DNA of 64,000 nt from Ruminococcus sp. AF31-8BH (GTDB lineage Bacteria > Bacillota > Clostridia > Lachnospirales > Lachnospiraceae). Shown here piece after piece: positions 45,282-52,627 of this stretch. Every line of letters begins with the position of its first letter. The first letter of the stretch is position 1. The stretch is from NCBI RefSeq assembly GCF_003460605.1, contig NZ_QTVN01000003.1, forward strand, positions 186,328 through 250,327, read 5' to 3'. Both the position numbers and the translations under genes were made by a program. The notes beneath the pieces were generated by a model, which saw nothing but the letters and a program-made list of their open reading frames with translations, was not told where the DNA came from and did no database searches.

Positions 45282-45328
45282 CAAAAGCTGCAAAGTTGTC
45301 CCTTGCTTCAAGGACTTTGCAGCTTTTG
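45282..45328 (-). terminator. Long hairpin after the hexitol operon
   Basis: 15-bp perfect arms CAAAAGCTGCAAAGT/ACTTTGCAGCTTTTG; the 17-base loop holds a smaller stem CCTTG/CAAGG. It lies about 60 bp after the aldo/keto reductase stop. Further dyads (GCGCTGCTTCTTGCGC) lie at 45210-45250. Confidence 0.65.
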
Positions 45329-45356
45329 TATGAAATCTTATTGTTTTCCTAGAGTG

Positions 45357-45390
45357 TGTTTGAAAAAGGCTTTCTGCAAGATGTGCGTTA
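45357..45390 (+). repeat. Copy 2 of a 34-bp dispersed repeat
   Basis: 31 of 34 bases match 32824-32857. This copy overlaps the stop codon of the aldo/keto reductase gene on the other strand. Both copies sit at the 3' end of a minus-strand sugar gene. Confidence 0.75.
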
Positions 45391-46398
45391 TTTCACAATA
45401 ACGCCGTCCTCATCCCACAGGTCGTGCCAGTCTTTGGCGCCTTCCCACAGGAATACATGACCCTTGATCAGACGGTTGTTCTTATCTAAGGAACGGATTG
45501 TCTCCATCTCCGCATCTGTCAGCGGATCTTCTGTTACGCACTTCAGGTTCATAGTGTAGTTCTTCTCCTTCAAAGAGAACGGAATCGGAGAAATGCCTCT
45601 CTGTACTGCCCATTTGATGCAGATTACTGCCGGATGAACGCCATGTGCCTCAGCAATTGCCTTCAGTTCTGGCAGCTCAATATCTGCAATATCCTCTGGC
45701 ATCTTGTCACGCTCCGGACGCTCCGGGGAACCGATTGGACAGAATCCAACTACTTCAATGCCCTGTTTCTGGCAGTACTCAAACAGCTCTGGCTGCTGGA
45801 AGCATGGATGAAGCTCCATCTCAATTGCGGCTGGCTTAATTCTGCAAAGAGGAAGAACTGCCTCAAGCTTCGGAATGGTCATATTAGACATACCAATGTG
45901 CTTGGTCAGGCCCATGTCTACCAGACGCTCCATCTGACGCCAGGTCTTCATGAAACGCTCTACTGTAAATGGCTTGGAATCAGGGTTTCTGGAATCCACA
46001 TCGCAGTGAGGTGCATGATAGTTCGGGAATGGCCAGTGAACATAGTACATATCCAGATAATCCAGCTTCAGGTCCTTCAGTGTCTTAGCGCAGGCAATCA
46101 GTACATCTCCATCACCATGCATGTCATTCCATACCTTGGATGCGATGAACAGATCTTCTCTTTTTACAACACCTTCTGCAAACGCGTCAGCAAAAACCTG
46201 TCCGATCATATCCTCGTTGCCATAGCAGGCAGCGCAGTCAAAGGAACGGTAACCTACACGGATTGCGCCAGCCACTGCTGCGGAAACAGCATCTGCATCT
46301 GCATGGTCACTTCCAAATGTTCCCATTCCTACTGCTGGCAACTTCGCGCCAGTATAAAGTGTTCTCTGCGGAACAATTGCCGGATCGATCATTGTCAT
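45388..46398 (-). CDS. Aldo/keto reductase of the aldose-reductase superfamily
   Basis: 336 residues from the ATG at 46398, with AAGGAGGATAAAAAG upstream. A TIM-barrel NAD(P)H oxidoreductase with the full catalytic set: Asp in SFDCAACYGNE, Tyr in the same block, Lys in IASKVWND and His in YYVHWPF. The C-terminus has the IPFSLKEKNYTMNLK cofactor-binding block, where a usual Lys-Ser-x-x-x-x-R pattern is altered. An insert at about 120-140 (NYHAPHCDVDSRNPDSKPF) narrows or shapes the active site. Last gene of the six-gene operon. It could reduce a free hexose to a hexitol, or oxidise an alditol. Which direction and sugar is not visible. Confidence 0.87.
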   Translation of the reverse strand: MTMIDPAIVPQRTLYTGAKLPAVGMGTFGSDHADADAVSAAVAGAIRVGYRSFDCAACYGNEDMIGQVFADAFAEGVVKREDLFIASKVWNDMHGDGDVLIACAKTLKDLKLDYLDMYYVHWPFPNYHAPHCDVDSRNPDSKPFTVERFMKTWRQMERLVDMGLTKHIGMSNMTIPKLEAVLPLCRIKPAAIEMELHPCFQQPELFEYCQKQGIEVVGFCPIGSPERPERDKMPEDIADIELPELKAIAEAHGVHPAVICIKWAVQRGISPIPFSLKEKNYTMNLKCVTEDPLTDAEMETIRSLDKNNRLIKGHVFLWEGAKDWHDLWDEDGVIVK

Positions 46399-46442
46399 CT
46401 TTTTATCCTCCTTAACATTTCGCACATTTTTTATATTTATTA

Positions 46443-47372
46443 TTACAGTCTGGTAATCTCAATCTGAGGCAGCAGCTTCTCCATATCTTCCATTACGAAA
46501 AATCCGGTCTCTTCTCTCATGGCTGCTGCCGCGGAGATTGCGCTTGCAAGACGCAGGGTCTCCTCTAACGGGAGTCCCTTGGACAAACCAAGGGCAAAGC
46601 CTGCGATCATGGAATCGCCGCATCCTACTGTATTCACTGCATCTATTTTCGGAACACGGGCACGGAAAATTCCATCATCTCCCACTGCAAGGGATCCGTC
46701 TGCACCAAGGGAAACAGCCACGATCTTCACGCCTCTCTCGTGGATTGCCCTGGCAGCTTCGATAATCTCGGAAATATCATCACAGCGTTTGCCTGTAAGC
46801 ATACGGATTTCATCAATATTTGGCTTAATCATGGTAGGAATAGTCTCAATTCCCATCTCAAGAAGCTTGCCGCTGGTGTCCAGGATCACTGGAATTCCAG
46901 CATCCTTCACAATTTTTACAAGGCGCTGATATGCAGTTCCGTCCAGTCCCTTGGGAACACTTCCCGACATGGCTACTACCTTGGCTTCCTGAACCAGCTG
47001 GCGAAACTTCGCCTCAAAACCAGCGAAATCCTCCTCTGTCAAAGTGAATCCAGGTTCCAGGAATTCGGTCTGTACCTGATTCACTTCATCCCAGATATTG
47101 ATGCAGGATCTGCTCTCAGCATCCACATGGTAAAAAGCACTCCTGATTCCAAAAGGCTTCAGTGCATCCTCAATATAGGCACCAGCGTGGCCCCCCGCAA
47201 ATCCGGTAGCCACTACCTCTGCTCCATAGATGGAAGCTGGCTTGGACACATTCAGTCCCTTGCCGCCCGGTACATAGGTGCACTCTTTCACACGATTTAC
47301 CTCGCCGGTGCGAAAGCCCTCTACTACATAGCGCTTATCAATTGCAGCATTTAATGTTACTGTCAGTATCAT
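46443..47372 (-). CDS. PfkB-family sugar-phosphate kinase (1-phosphofructokinase / tagatose-6-phosphate kinase type)
   Basis: 309 residues, the usual length. It opens LTVTLNAAIDKRYVV and has YVPGGKGLNVSKPASIYG near residue 34, which is the substrate-binding block of the FruK/LacC subfamily. The anion-hole motif GCGDSM near residue 250 has the catalytic aspartate, in a variant of GAGDS. It would phosphorylate a ketohexose phosphate (tagatose-6-phosphate or fructose-1-phosphate) to the bisphosphate. It sits between the dehydrogenase gene, which could supply tagatose-6-phosphate, and the reductase gene. The aldolase encoded at the head of the operon would cleave the product. Confidence 0.9.
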   Translation of the reverse strand: MILTVTLNAAIDKRYVVEGFRTGEVNRVKECTYVPGGKGLNVSKPASIYGAEVVATGFAGGHAGAYIEDALKPFGIRSAFYHVDAESRSCINIWDEVNQVQTEFLEPGFTLTEEDFAGFEAKFRQLVQEAKVVAMSGSVPKGLDGTAYQRLVKIVKDAGIPVILDTSGKLLEMGIETIPTMIKPNIDEIRMLTGKRCDDISEIIEAARAIHERGVKIVAVSLGADGSLAVGDDGIFRARVPKIDAVNTVGCGDSMIAGFALGLSKGLPLEETLRLASAISAAAAMREETGFFVMEDMEKLLPQIEITRL

Positions 47373-47376
47373 ATGC

Positions 47377-48426
47377 TCAGTCCTCGTTCATCAGAAGAAT
47401 CTTGCCTTTTACAAGACCTGGTGTCTTATAAAGCTGGAAGGCTTCCTGCGCCTGGCTCATAGGCATCTTGCGATAGATAAATCCCGGGTCAAATTTCAAC
47501 TGTCCGGTTGCAAAATAGTGTGCGGTAAGATCCCACTCCTTGCCCGGGAATGGAGAACTGTAGGACATCCAGGAACCGGTCAGCTTGAATTCCTTACGGT
47601 TCATGTTCTCCCACTGCTTCGGTGTAAAGGTAAGGTCAGCATGAGGAGTACCGATAAAGCATACATGAGCCTTATTGGCAGCCAGTTCAAATGCCATATG
47701 CATGGTAGGAACCTGTCCTGCTGTCTCAAATACGTAACCATAGCCCTTACCGCCAGTAATTGCCATAGCCTCTTCCATATAGTTCTCTTTGGTGGTATCG
47801 ATTACAGCGTCTGCACCCATACGTTTCGCAAGGTCAAGACGCTCCTGGCTGATATCAAACACTACAACCTTCTTGGAACCGAAAATCTTCGCCCACTGCA
47901 TAGTGAAGATTCCGATGGTGCCGCATCCTAAAATTGCCACACACTGTCCGCCCTGATAATCATTCTGAAGAAGTCCGTGAAGGGCAACAGTAGAAGGCTC
48001 AAACATAGCTCCCTGCTCATAGGAAATAGATGGATCAAATGGAATGGCATTCTGCTCTGGAATTACTACATAATCCGCATTGCTTCCCTGCTGTCTGGAG
48101 CCGATAAAGCTGTAATGCTTGCACAGGGAGAAGTTTCCGTTCTGGCAGTCATCACATTTCATACAAGGAAGAAGAGGTGCACCGGATACACGGTCGCCTA
48201 CTTTTACTTTGGTAACGCCCTCTCCAACCTCTACAACGTCTCCTGAGAATTCATGTCCCAGAACGATAGGATAGAAATGAACGCCGTGATTCAGTACACG
48301 CGGCACATCGGATCCGCAGATACCGGAAGCTTTTACTTTAATTTTGACCCAGCCTGGCTTTGCCTGTGGCTCTTCCACTTCCTGATACTGAACATCCTCA
48401 TTTGCAACTACAGCTGCTGCTTTCAT
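47377..48426 (-). CDS. Zinc-dependent alcohol dehydrogenase, galactitol-1-phosphate 5-dehydrogenase type
   Basis: 349 residues. A medium-chain dehydrogenase with catalytic zinc ligands in SGICGSDVPR and GHEFSGDVVEVG, structural zinc cysteines in CMKCDDCQNGNFSLC and a GCGTIGIFTMQWAK Rossmann motif near residue 170. The overall pattern is that of the GatD group, which oxidises galactitol-1-phosphate to tagatose-6-phosphate, though the same group oxidises other polyols. Its stop lies 4 bp before the PfkB start, and the FGGY kinase precedes it by 14 bp. The neighbours fit a hexitol-phosphate route. It has no signal peptide and should be cytoplasmic and NAD-dependent. Confidence 0.85.
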   Translation of the reverse strand: MKAAAVVANEDVQYQEVEEPQAKPGWVKIKVKASGICGSDVPRVLNHGVHFYPIVLGHEFSGDVVEVGEGVTKVKVGDRVSGAPLLPCMKCDDCQNGNFSLCKHYSFIGSRQQGSNADYVVIPEQNAIPFDPSISYEQGAMFEPSTVALHGLLQNDYQGGQCVAILGCGTIGIFTMQWAKIFGSKKVVVFDISQERLDLAKRMGADAVIDTTKENYMEEAMAITGGKGYGYVFETAGQVPTMHMAFELAANKAHVCFIGTPHADLTFTPKQWENMNRKEFKLTGSWMSYSSPFPGKEWDLTAHYFATGQLKFDPGFIYRKMPMSQAQEAFQLYKTPGLVKGKILLMNED

Positions 48427-48440
48427 CTTAAAATACCTCC

Positions 48441-49955
48441 TTACTGCCGCACCATCATATGTTTCAGAGAGTCATAAAGTTCTCTGTATGTACGGTATGC
48501 CTTGTCATAAACTTCTTTCCTGGAAGGATCCGGCTGGTGACGTCTTGTCTCCTTGACCGTCAGGGAAACCGCTTCCTCATAATCTTTATAAAATCCAACA
48601 CCTACTCCTGCAAGAATCGCAGCCCCTAAAGTAGACGCGGTGTCAGAAGCAGGCACTACTACATCCTTGCCTGTTATATCTGCCTTAATCTGGGTCCAGA
48701 GAAGGGAATTGGCAGATCCGCCCATTGCACGGAGCACCTTCACTTGAGCCCCAGCCTTCTCTGCCACTTCCAGATTGTGACGAAGGGAAAATGCAACGCC
48801 CTCCATACAGGCCCTTACCATATGTCCCTTGGTCTTGGAAAAATCAAGGCCATAGAAAACACCCTTGGCATATGGGTTCCAGATTGGGGAACGCTCTCCG
48901 GACATATAAGGAAGGAATACCACACCTTCACTTCCGGCTGGTACTTCCTGTGCAATCTGGTTGAGCTGGTCAAGGGAAGACTTGCCTGTCTCTTCCTTGC
49001 GGCTTCTCTCAAAATCTGCGAACTCCCGCTCGAACCAGCGCATAACCCCGCCGCCTCCGGTGGTGCCTCCCTGAAGGAGCCACTTTCCCGGCACTACATG
49101 AAATCCCAGGATCAGGCTTGGGTCTGCCTTGTAGGTATCCGTGCAGATACTCATGCCGCCTGCCTGTCCGCCCTGCTCCTGTGTCTCACCAGGATGGATC
49201 ACGCCAGCTCCAAGTGTACCGCACGCTGCATCAAGACCGCCGGCTACTATCGGAGTGCCTGCTGCAAGTCCGCACTGGGCTGCTGCCTTCTCATTTACCG
49301 TTCCTACTACCTGATCGCAGGGAACGATTTCCGGAAGAAATTCCATTGGAATTCCCAGCTTCTCACACATCTGCGCATCCCATGTACCAGTGCGCATATC
49401 AAAACAATGCAGTCCGTATCCCTGGGAAAGATCCTGTGTCACTGCACCGGTCAGCCTGTAGGCAATAAAGCTGTTGGACTGAAGAATCTTGTAGATTCTG
49501 CTGTATACTTCAGGCATGTTCTCCTTATACCACAGAATCTTCGCTGTAGTATAGGAAGGCTGAAGGGAATTACCAGCAACTTCAAAAATATTCTCGCTGC
49601 CAATTTCATTATTGAGTCTGTCACAAATCTCCTGTGCCCGGGTGTCCATCCAGATTGGTGTATCTGTCAGCACATTTCCATCCTTGTCAATGGCTATGGC
49701 TGACCAGCTCTGTCCGTCGATTCCCACTCCTGCAATCTGCTCCGGGGAAATTTCTCCTTTGCTTAAGCATTCCTTTATGGCACCGCACACAGCCTGCCAC
49801 CATTCCTCCGGATTCTGCTGAACCCATCCCTCCCTGGGATAATACACAGGATAGTCTCCATTTGCGTAAGCCATTACCTGTCCGTTTCTGTCAAACACAG
49901 CCACCTTACAGGCACTGGTTCCAATATCAATTCCTAATAAATAGTTCTTGCTCAT
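48441..49955 (-). CDS. FGGY-family carbohydrate kinase (xylulokinase-like)
   Basis: 504 residues with the FGGY fold: phosphate-1 motif GIDIGTSACKVAVFD, GVGIDGQSWSAIAID near residue 75, GGLDAACGTLGAGV near 235 (containing the catalytic Asp), and RAMGGSANSLLWTQIKADITGKDV near 405. It resembles xylulokinases, but this family also includes ketohexose and polyol kinases. It overlaps the LacI gene by four bases and precedes the GatD-type gene. With no PTS or transporter in the operon, it is the only enzyme present that could place the first phosphate on a sugar or hexitol. The substrate is inferred and unproven. Confidence 0.85.
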   Translation of the reverse strand: MSKNYLLGIDIGTSACKVAVFDRNGQVMAYANGDYPVYYPREGWVQQNPEEWWQAVCGAIKECLSKGEISPEQIAGVGIDGQSWSAIAIDKDGNVLTDTPIWMDTRAQEICDRLNNEIGSENIFEVAGNSLQPSYTTAKILWYKENMPEVYSRIYKILQSNSFIAYRLTGAVTQDLSQGYGLHCFDMRTGTWDAQMCEKLGIPMEFLPEIVPCDQVVGTVNEKAAAQCGLAAGTPIVAGGLDAACGTLGAGVIHPGETQEQGGQAGGMSICTDTYKADPSLILGFHVVPGKWLLQGGTTGGGGVMRWFEREFADFERSRKEETGKSSLDQLNQIAQEVPAGSEGVVFLPYMSGERSPIWNPYAKGVFYGLDFSKTKGHMVRACMEGVAFSLRHNLEVAEKAGAQVKVLRAMGGSANSLLWTQIKADITGKDVVVPASDTASTLGAAILAGVGVGFYKDYEEAVSLTVKETRRHQPDPSRKEVYDKAYRTYRELYDSLKHMMVRQ

Positions 49956-50959
49956 CCTTGTCTCCTTATGGATTTCCCCATAAAAATATCGGTCTGAAGC
50001 TTCCGCACCACTGGCTCCTGAAGTTCTTCCTTTCCCTCAAGGCGTACCAGCATCAGCTGGGCCGTCTCGCGGGCAATCTTCTCTGTGGGCTGGGATACAA
50101 TGGTAAGTGCCGGGCGACAGGCCCGGGCAAAAGGAAGATTGTCAAAGCCCACCATGGAAATCTCCTCTGGCAGGGATACTCCCATCTCATTCAATCCGAT
50201 CACAGCTCCCATAGTCATCTCGTAATTAGTGACAAAAACTGCGGTCATATCCGGATTCTCCTTCACCAGGGCTTCCACAGCCTGAACGCCGCCCTGAATG
50301 GTGTAATCCCCGTGACAGATCAACTTCTCATCAACAGGAATGCCGTGCTTCTTCAGTGCCTTGATATATCCAAGCATACGCTGTCTGGCAGTATAGATCT
50401 CATCCGGACCGCCGATCAGCCCAATCTTATGATGCTCCTGCTCCACCAGCATGGTAACTGCCTTCTCAGCAGCCATCTCATTATCTACCAGCACACAGTC
50501 ACAGGAAAGTCCCTGGATCATACGGTCAATAAGCACGATGGGCTTCCCAGTTCTCTGAAACTCTTTCAGATGGGAACCTGTCATATCCACAGGCATATTG
50601 ATGATTCCGTCCACGCGCTTCCTGGTAAGAAAGTCCACAGCTTCCCTCTCCAGGTTCTTATCGGTCCTGCAGTCACAGACAATGGCTGCATATCCATGAC
50701 TGCGCAGAATATCCTCCATGCCGCTGATGATCTCGGCGCAGAATACGTTATTCAGCTCCGGGATCACCACCCCCACTGTCTTCGTGGCATTAGTCTTCAG
50801 TCCGCGGGCAACCTCATTCACTTCATAGTGTAATTCTTCGATGGCTTCTTCGATTTTGATGCGGTTCTTCTCCCTTACATTACCCCCGTTAAAATAAGAG
50901 GAGATCGTTGCCAAACCAAGACCTGTCCGTCTGGCAATGTCTTTCATCGTCGCTGCCAT
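49952..50959 (-). CDS. LacI-family transcriptional repressor of the hexitol operon
   Basis: 335 residues. The N-terminal helix-turn-helix reads ATMKDIARRTGLGLATISSYFNGG, and the hinge and the periplasmic-binding-like effector domain follow (NVFCAEIISGMEDILRSHGY, VFVTNYEMTMGAVIGL, VGFDNLPFARA). It should bind a palindrome such as GAAACGTTTC at 51877-51886, which lies just downstream of the predicted start of the operon. Because the gene is in the operon it controls, the system is autoregulated. The effector is probably a sugar or sugar phosphate of the pathway. CcpA itself is less likely, since the sequence is divergent and the gene is within a pathway operon. Confidence 0.92.
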   Translation of the reverse strand: MAATMKDIARRTGLGLATISSYFNGGNVREKNRIKIEEAIEELHYEVNEVARGLKTNATKTVGVVIPELNNVFCAEIISGMEDILRSHGYAAIVCDCRTDKNLEREAVDFLTRKRVDGIINMPVDMTGSHLKEFQRTGKPIVLIDRMIQGLSCDCVLVDNEMAAEKAVTMLVEQEHHKIGLIGGPDEIYTARQRMLGYIKALKKHGIPVDEKLICHGDYTIQGGVQAVEALVKENPDMTAVFVTNYEMTMGAVIGLNEMGVSLPEEISMVGFDNLPFARACRPALTIVSQPTEKIARETAQLMLVRLEGKEELQEPVVRKLQTDIFMGKSIRRQG

Positions 50960-50970
50960 AGGGCTGCCTC

Positions 50971-51819
50971 TTATTCAGCTTTGCCGTCACAGCCGCAAAC
51001 CTTCATACGGGCCATTACAAGCTCTTTCACAGCTGCAATTCCAGCCTTGCCGTATGCCTTCGGGTCAAATACCTTCTCATCTTCCAGTGTCTCTCTTACT
51101 GCCTTGGAGTATGCTGCACGAAGCTCTGTAGCAAAGTTCACCTTGCAGATTCCTCTCTTGACACAATCCATTACGTCCTCATCGCTAAGTCCGGAAGCAC
51201 CATGAAGAACTAACGGAATATCTACGACCTTACGGATCTCGCTTAAACGCTCCTTATCAAGGACTGGTGTTCCTACATAGAATCCGTGAGCAGTACCGAT
51301 TGCAACTGCAAGAGAGGTAACACCTGTACGCTCTGCAAATTCCTTTGCTTCCTGCGGATCTGTATTGGTATCTGCTACAGCAACCAGATCGTCTTCCTTA
51401 CCGCCAACCTTGCCAAGCTCTGCCTCGCATGGAATTCCCATGGATGCTGCAACATCAGCAACCTTCTTGCTCACCTCGATGTTGCCCTCATAATCCAGCT
51501 TGGAGCCATCGATCATAACAGAAGTATATCCGGCCTTGAGAGCCTTCATCGCAAGGTCAAAGCTGCTGCCGTGATCCAGATGCAGGCATACAGGAACGGA
51601 AGCCTTGGCAGCTTCTGCTGCAACGATTGCCTGATAGGTCTCCAAAGTTCCGTACTTGATGGTAGACGGGGTAGTCTGGATCATAACCGGTGCCTTCAGC
51701 TCCTCTGCAGCCTGGATGATTGCTTTCACCATCTCCATATTCTCTGCATTGAATGCACCGACTGCGTAACCTCCCTGCTGAGCCTTCAGTAACATTTCTT
51801 TAGATGTAACAAGTGGCAT
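50971..51819 (-). CDS. Class II ketose-bisphosphate aldolase (GatY/KbaY/FbaA family)
   Basis: 282 residues. Zinc and catalytic residues are visible in HLDHGSSF near residue 80, a GTAHG block near 175 with two zinc ligands (the GFYVGTP stretch follows), and LHGASGLSDEDV near 205. The length is close to GatY/KbaY (284-286) and to class II FbaA enzymes of Firmicutes. It would cleave tagatose-1,6-bisphosphate (or fructose-1,6-bisphosphate) to dihydroxyacetone phosphate and glyceraldehyde-3-phosphate. First gene of the operon with a strong promoter, and 11 bp upstream of the LacI gene. Tagatose and fructose specificities cannot be separated by motif alone. Confidence 0.9.
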   Translation of the reverse strand: MPLVTSKEMLLKAQQGGYAVGAFNAENMEMVKAIIQAAEELKAPVMIQTTPSTIKYGTLETYQAIVAAEAAKASVPVCLHLDHGSSFDLAMKALKAGYTSVMIDGSKLDYEGNIEVSKKVADVAASMGIPCEAELGKVGGKEDDLVAVADTNTDPQEAKEFAERTGVTSLAVAIGTAHGFYVGTPVLDKERLSEIRKVVDIPLVLHGASGLSDEDVMDCVKRGICKVNFATELRAAYSKAVRETLEDEKVFDPKAYGKAGIAAVKELVMARMKVCGCDGKAE

Positions 51820-51876
51820 ATTTTCCTCCTTCTGCCTGTGCCGGACAGGCTGTAAGCTTTCGTTTTTTCAGAAACC

Positions 51877-51886
51877 GAAACGTTTC
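51877..51886. promoter_or_regulatory. LacI-type operator
   Basis: Perfect palindrome GAAACGTTTC, flanked by CC and CG. It lies just downstream of the predicted transcription start (about 51891) of the aldolase operon, where a bound repressor would block elongation. Confidence 0.65.
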
Positions 51887-51897
51887 CGTTTAAGTTC

Positions 51898-51926
51898 ATA
51901 ATAACTCTTTTGCCAGTTCCTGTCAA
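51898..51926 (-). promoter_or_regulatory. Strong promoter of the hexitol operon
   Basis: Minus strand consensus TTGACA (51926-51921), a 17-bp spacer and TATTAT (51903-51898), about 80 bp upstream of the aldolase ATG. Confidence 0.75.
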
Positions 51927-51962
51927 CTGTAAATATTTCATCTTTTTCCGTAAAATTTTAAC

Positions 51963-51991
51963 TTGAAATGTTGTTTAAATACGGGTAATTT
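51963..51991 (+). promoter_or_regulatory. Possible promoter of fucU
   Basis: TTGAAA (51963-51968), a 17-bp spacer and TAATTT (51986-51991), about 80 bp before the fucU ATG. Confidence 0.35.
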
Positions 51992-52006
51992 ATAGAGTAG
52001 AATATT

Positions 52007-52049
52007 TTCGGAACCGAAGTATGTTTCAGGCAGATTTCGGTTTTCCGAG
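52007..52049. promoter_or_regulatory. Paired TTCGG/CCGAA dyads in the fucU leader
   Basis: TTCGGAACCGAA (52007-52018) and TTTCGGTTTTCCGAG (52035-52049). The half-site resembles CCGAAA next to the operator at 51877. It may bind the LacI protein a second time or form RNA structure before fucU. Confidence 0.35.
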
Positions 52050-52072
52050 AAAGAACGAAGGGAGATTAAATT

Positions 52073-52516
52073 ATGTTAAAAGGAATTCCGGAAATACTTT
52101 CACCACAGCTTTTAAAGGTATTATGTGAGATGGGCCACAGCGACCGTATTGTAATCGCAGACGGCAACTTCCCTGTAGAATCCATGGGTAAGAATGCAGT
52201 TGTTGTACGCTGTGACGGACATGGCGTTCCAGAGCTTCTGGATGCGATCCTGACTGTTATCCCGCTTGATTCTTATGTAGAGAAGCCGGTAACATTAATG
52301 GAAGTTATGCCTGGTGATCCAGTTAAGACCCCGATCTGGGATACCTATAAGGAAATCGTTTCCAAGCATGACGACCGCGGTGCAGACGCTGTTGGAAATA
52401 TTGAGCGCTTTGCATTCTACGAAGAAGCCAAGAAAGCATACTGCATCATCGCTACAGGTGAGAAGGCAGTTTACGCAAATGTTATGCTTCAGAAGGGTGT
52501 TGTTATCAACAATTAA
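52073..52516 (+). CDS. fucU: L-fucose mutarotase (FucU/RbsD family)
   Basis: 147 residues, close to the E. coli FucU length. The conserved active-site block EMGHSDRIVIADGNFPVE has His22 and Asp30 at their expected sites. AFYEEAKKAYCIIATGE and the C-terminal ANVMLQKGVV block match the family. It speeds interconversion of alpha and beta L-fucose in the cytoplasm, so that fucose isomerase, which uses one anomer, is not limited. AGGGAGATTAAATT precedes the ATG. It is divergent from the hexitol operon and 2.3 kb from fucI, from which it is separated by a surface-protein gene and a decayed IS element. Confidence 0.88.
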   Translation: MLKGIPEILSPQLLKVLCEMGHSDRIVIADGNFPVESMGKNAVVVRCDGHGVPELLDAILTVIPLDSYVEKPVTLMEVMPGDPVKTPIWDTYKEIVSKHDDRGADAVGNIERFAFYEEAKKAYCIIATGEKAVYANVMLQKGVVINN

Positions 52517-52575
52517 TTCCAGACTCTATGAAAAAATACAGCCTTGCTGCTGTTTTATAACAGCCTCCTATCAAA

Positions 52576-52608
52576 AAAGCTCCGCCGTTTTCATTCCGGC
52601 GGAGCTTT
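52576..52608. terminator. Bidirectional terminator between fucU and the surface-protein gene
   Basis: 12-bp stem AAAGCTCCGCCG/CGGCGGAGCTTT with a nine-base loop; ATTTTG follows on the plus strand and TTTTTTG on the minus strand. It serves both converging genes. Confidence 0.88.
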
Positions 52609-52627
52609 ATTTTGTATTCTTATTTAC

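Noticed and set aside
49634..50833. A 399-codon plus-strand open frame across the kinase and LacI genes
   Set aside because: It spans two genes of an operon on the other strand and has no start signals.
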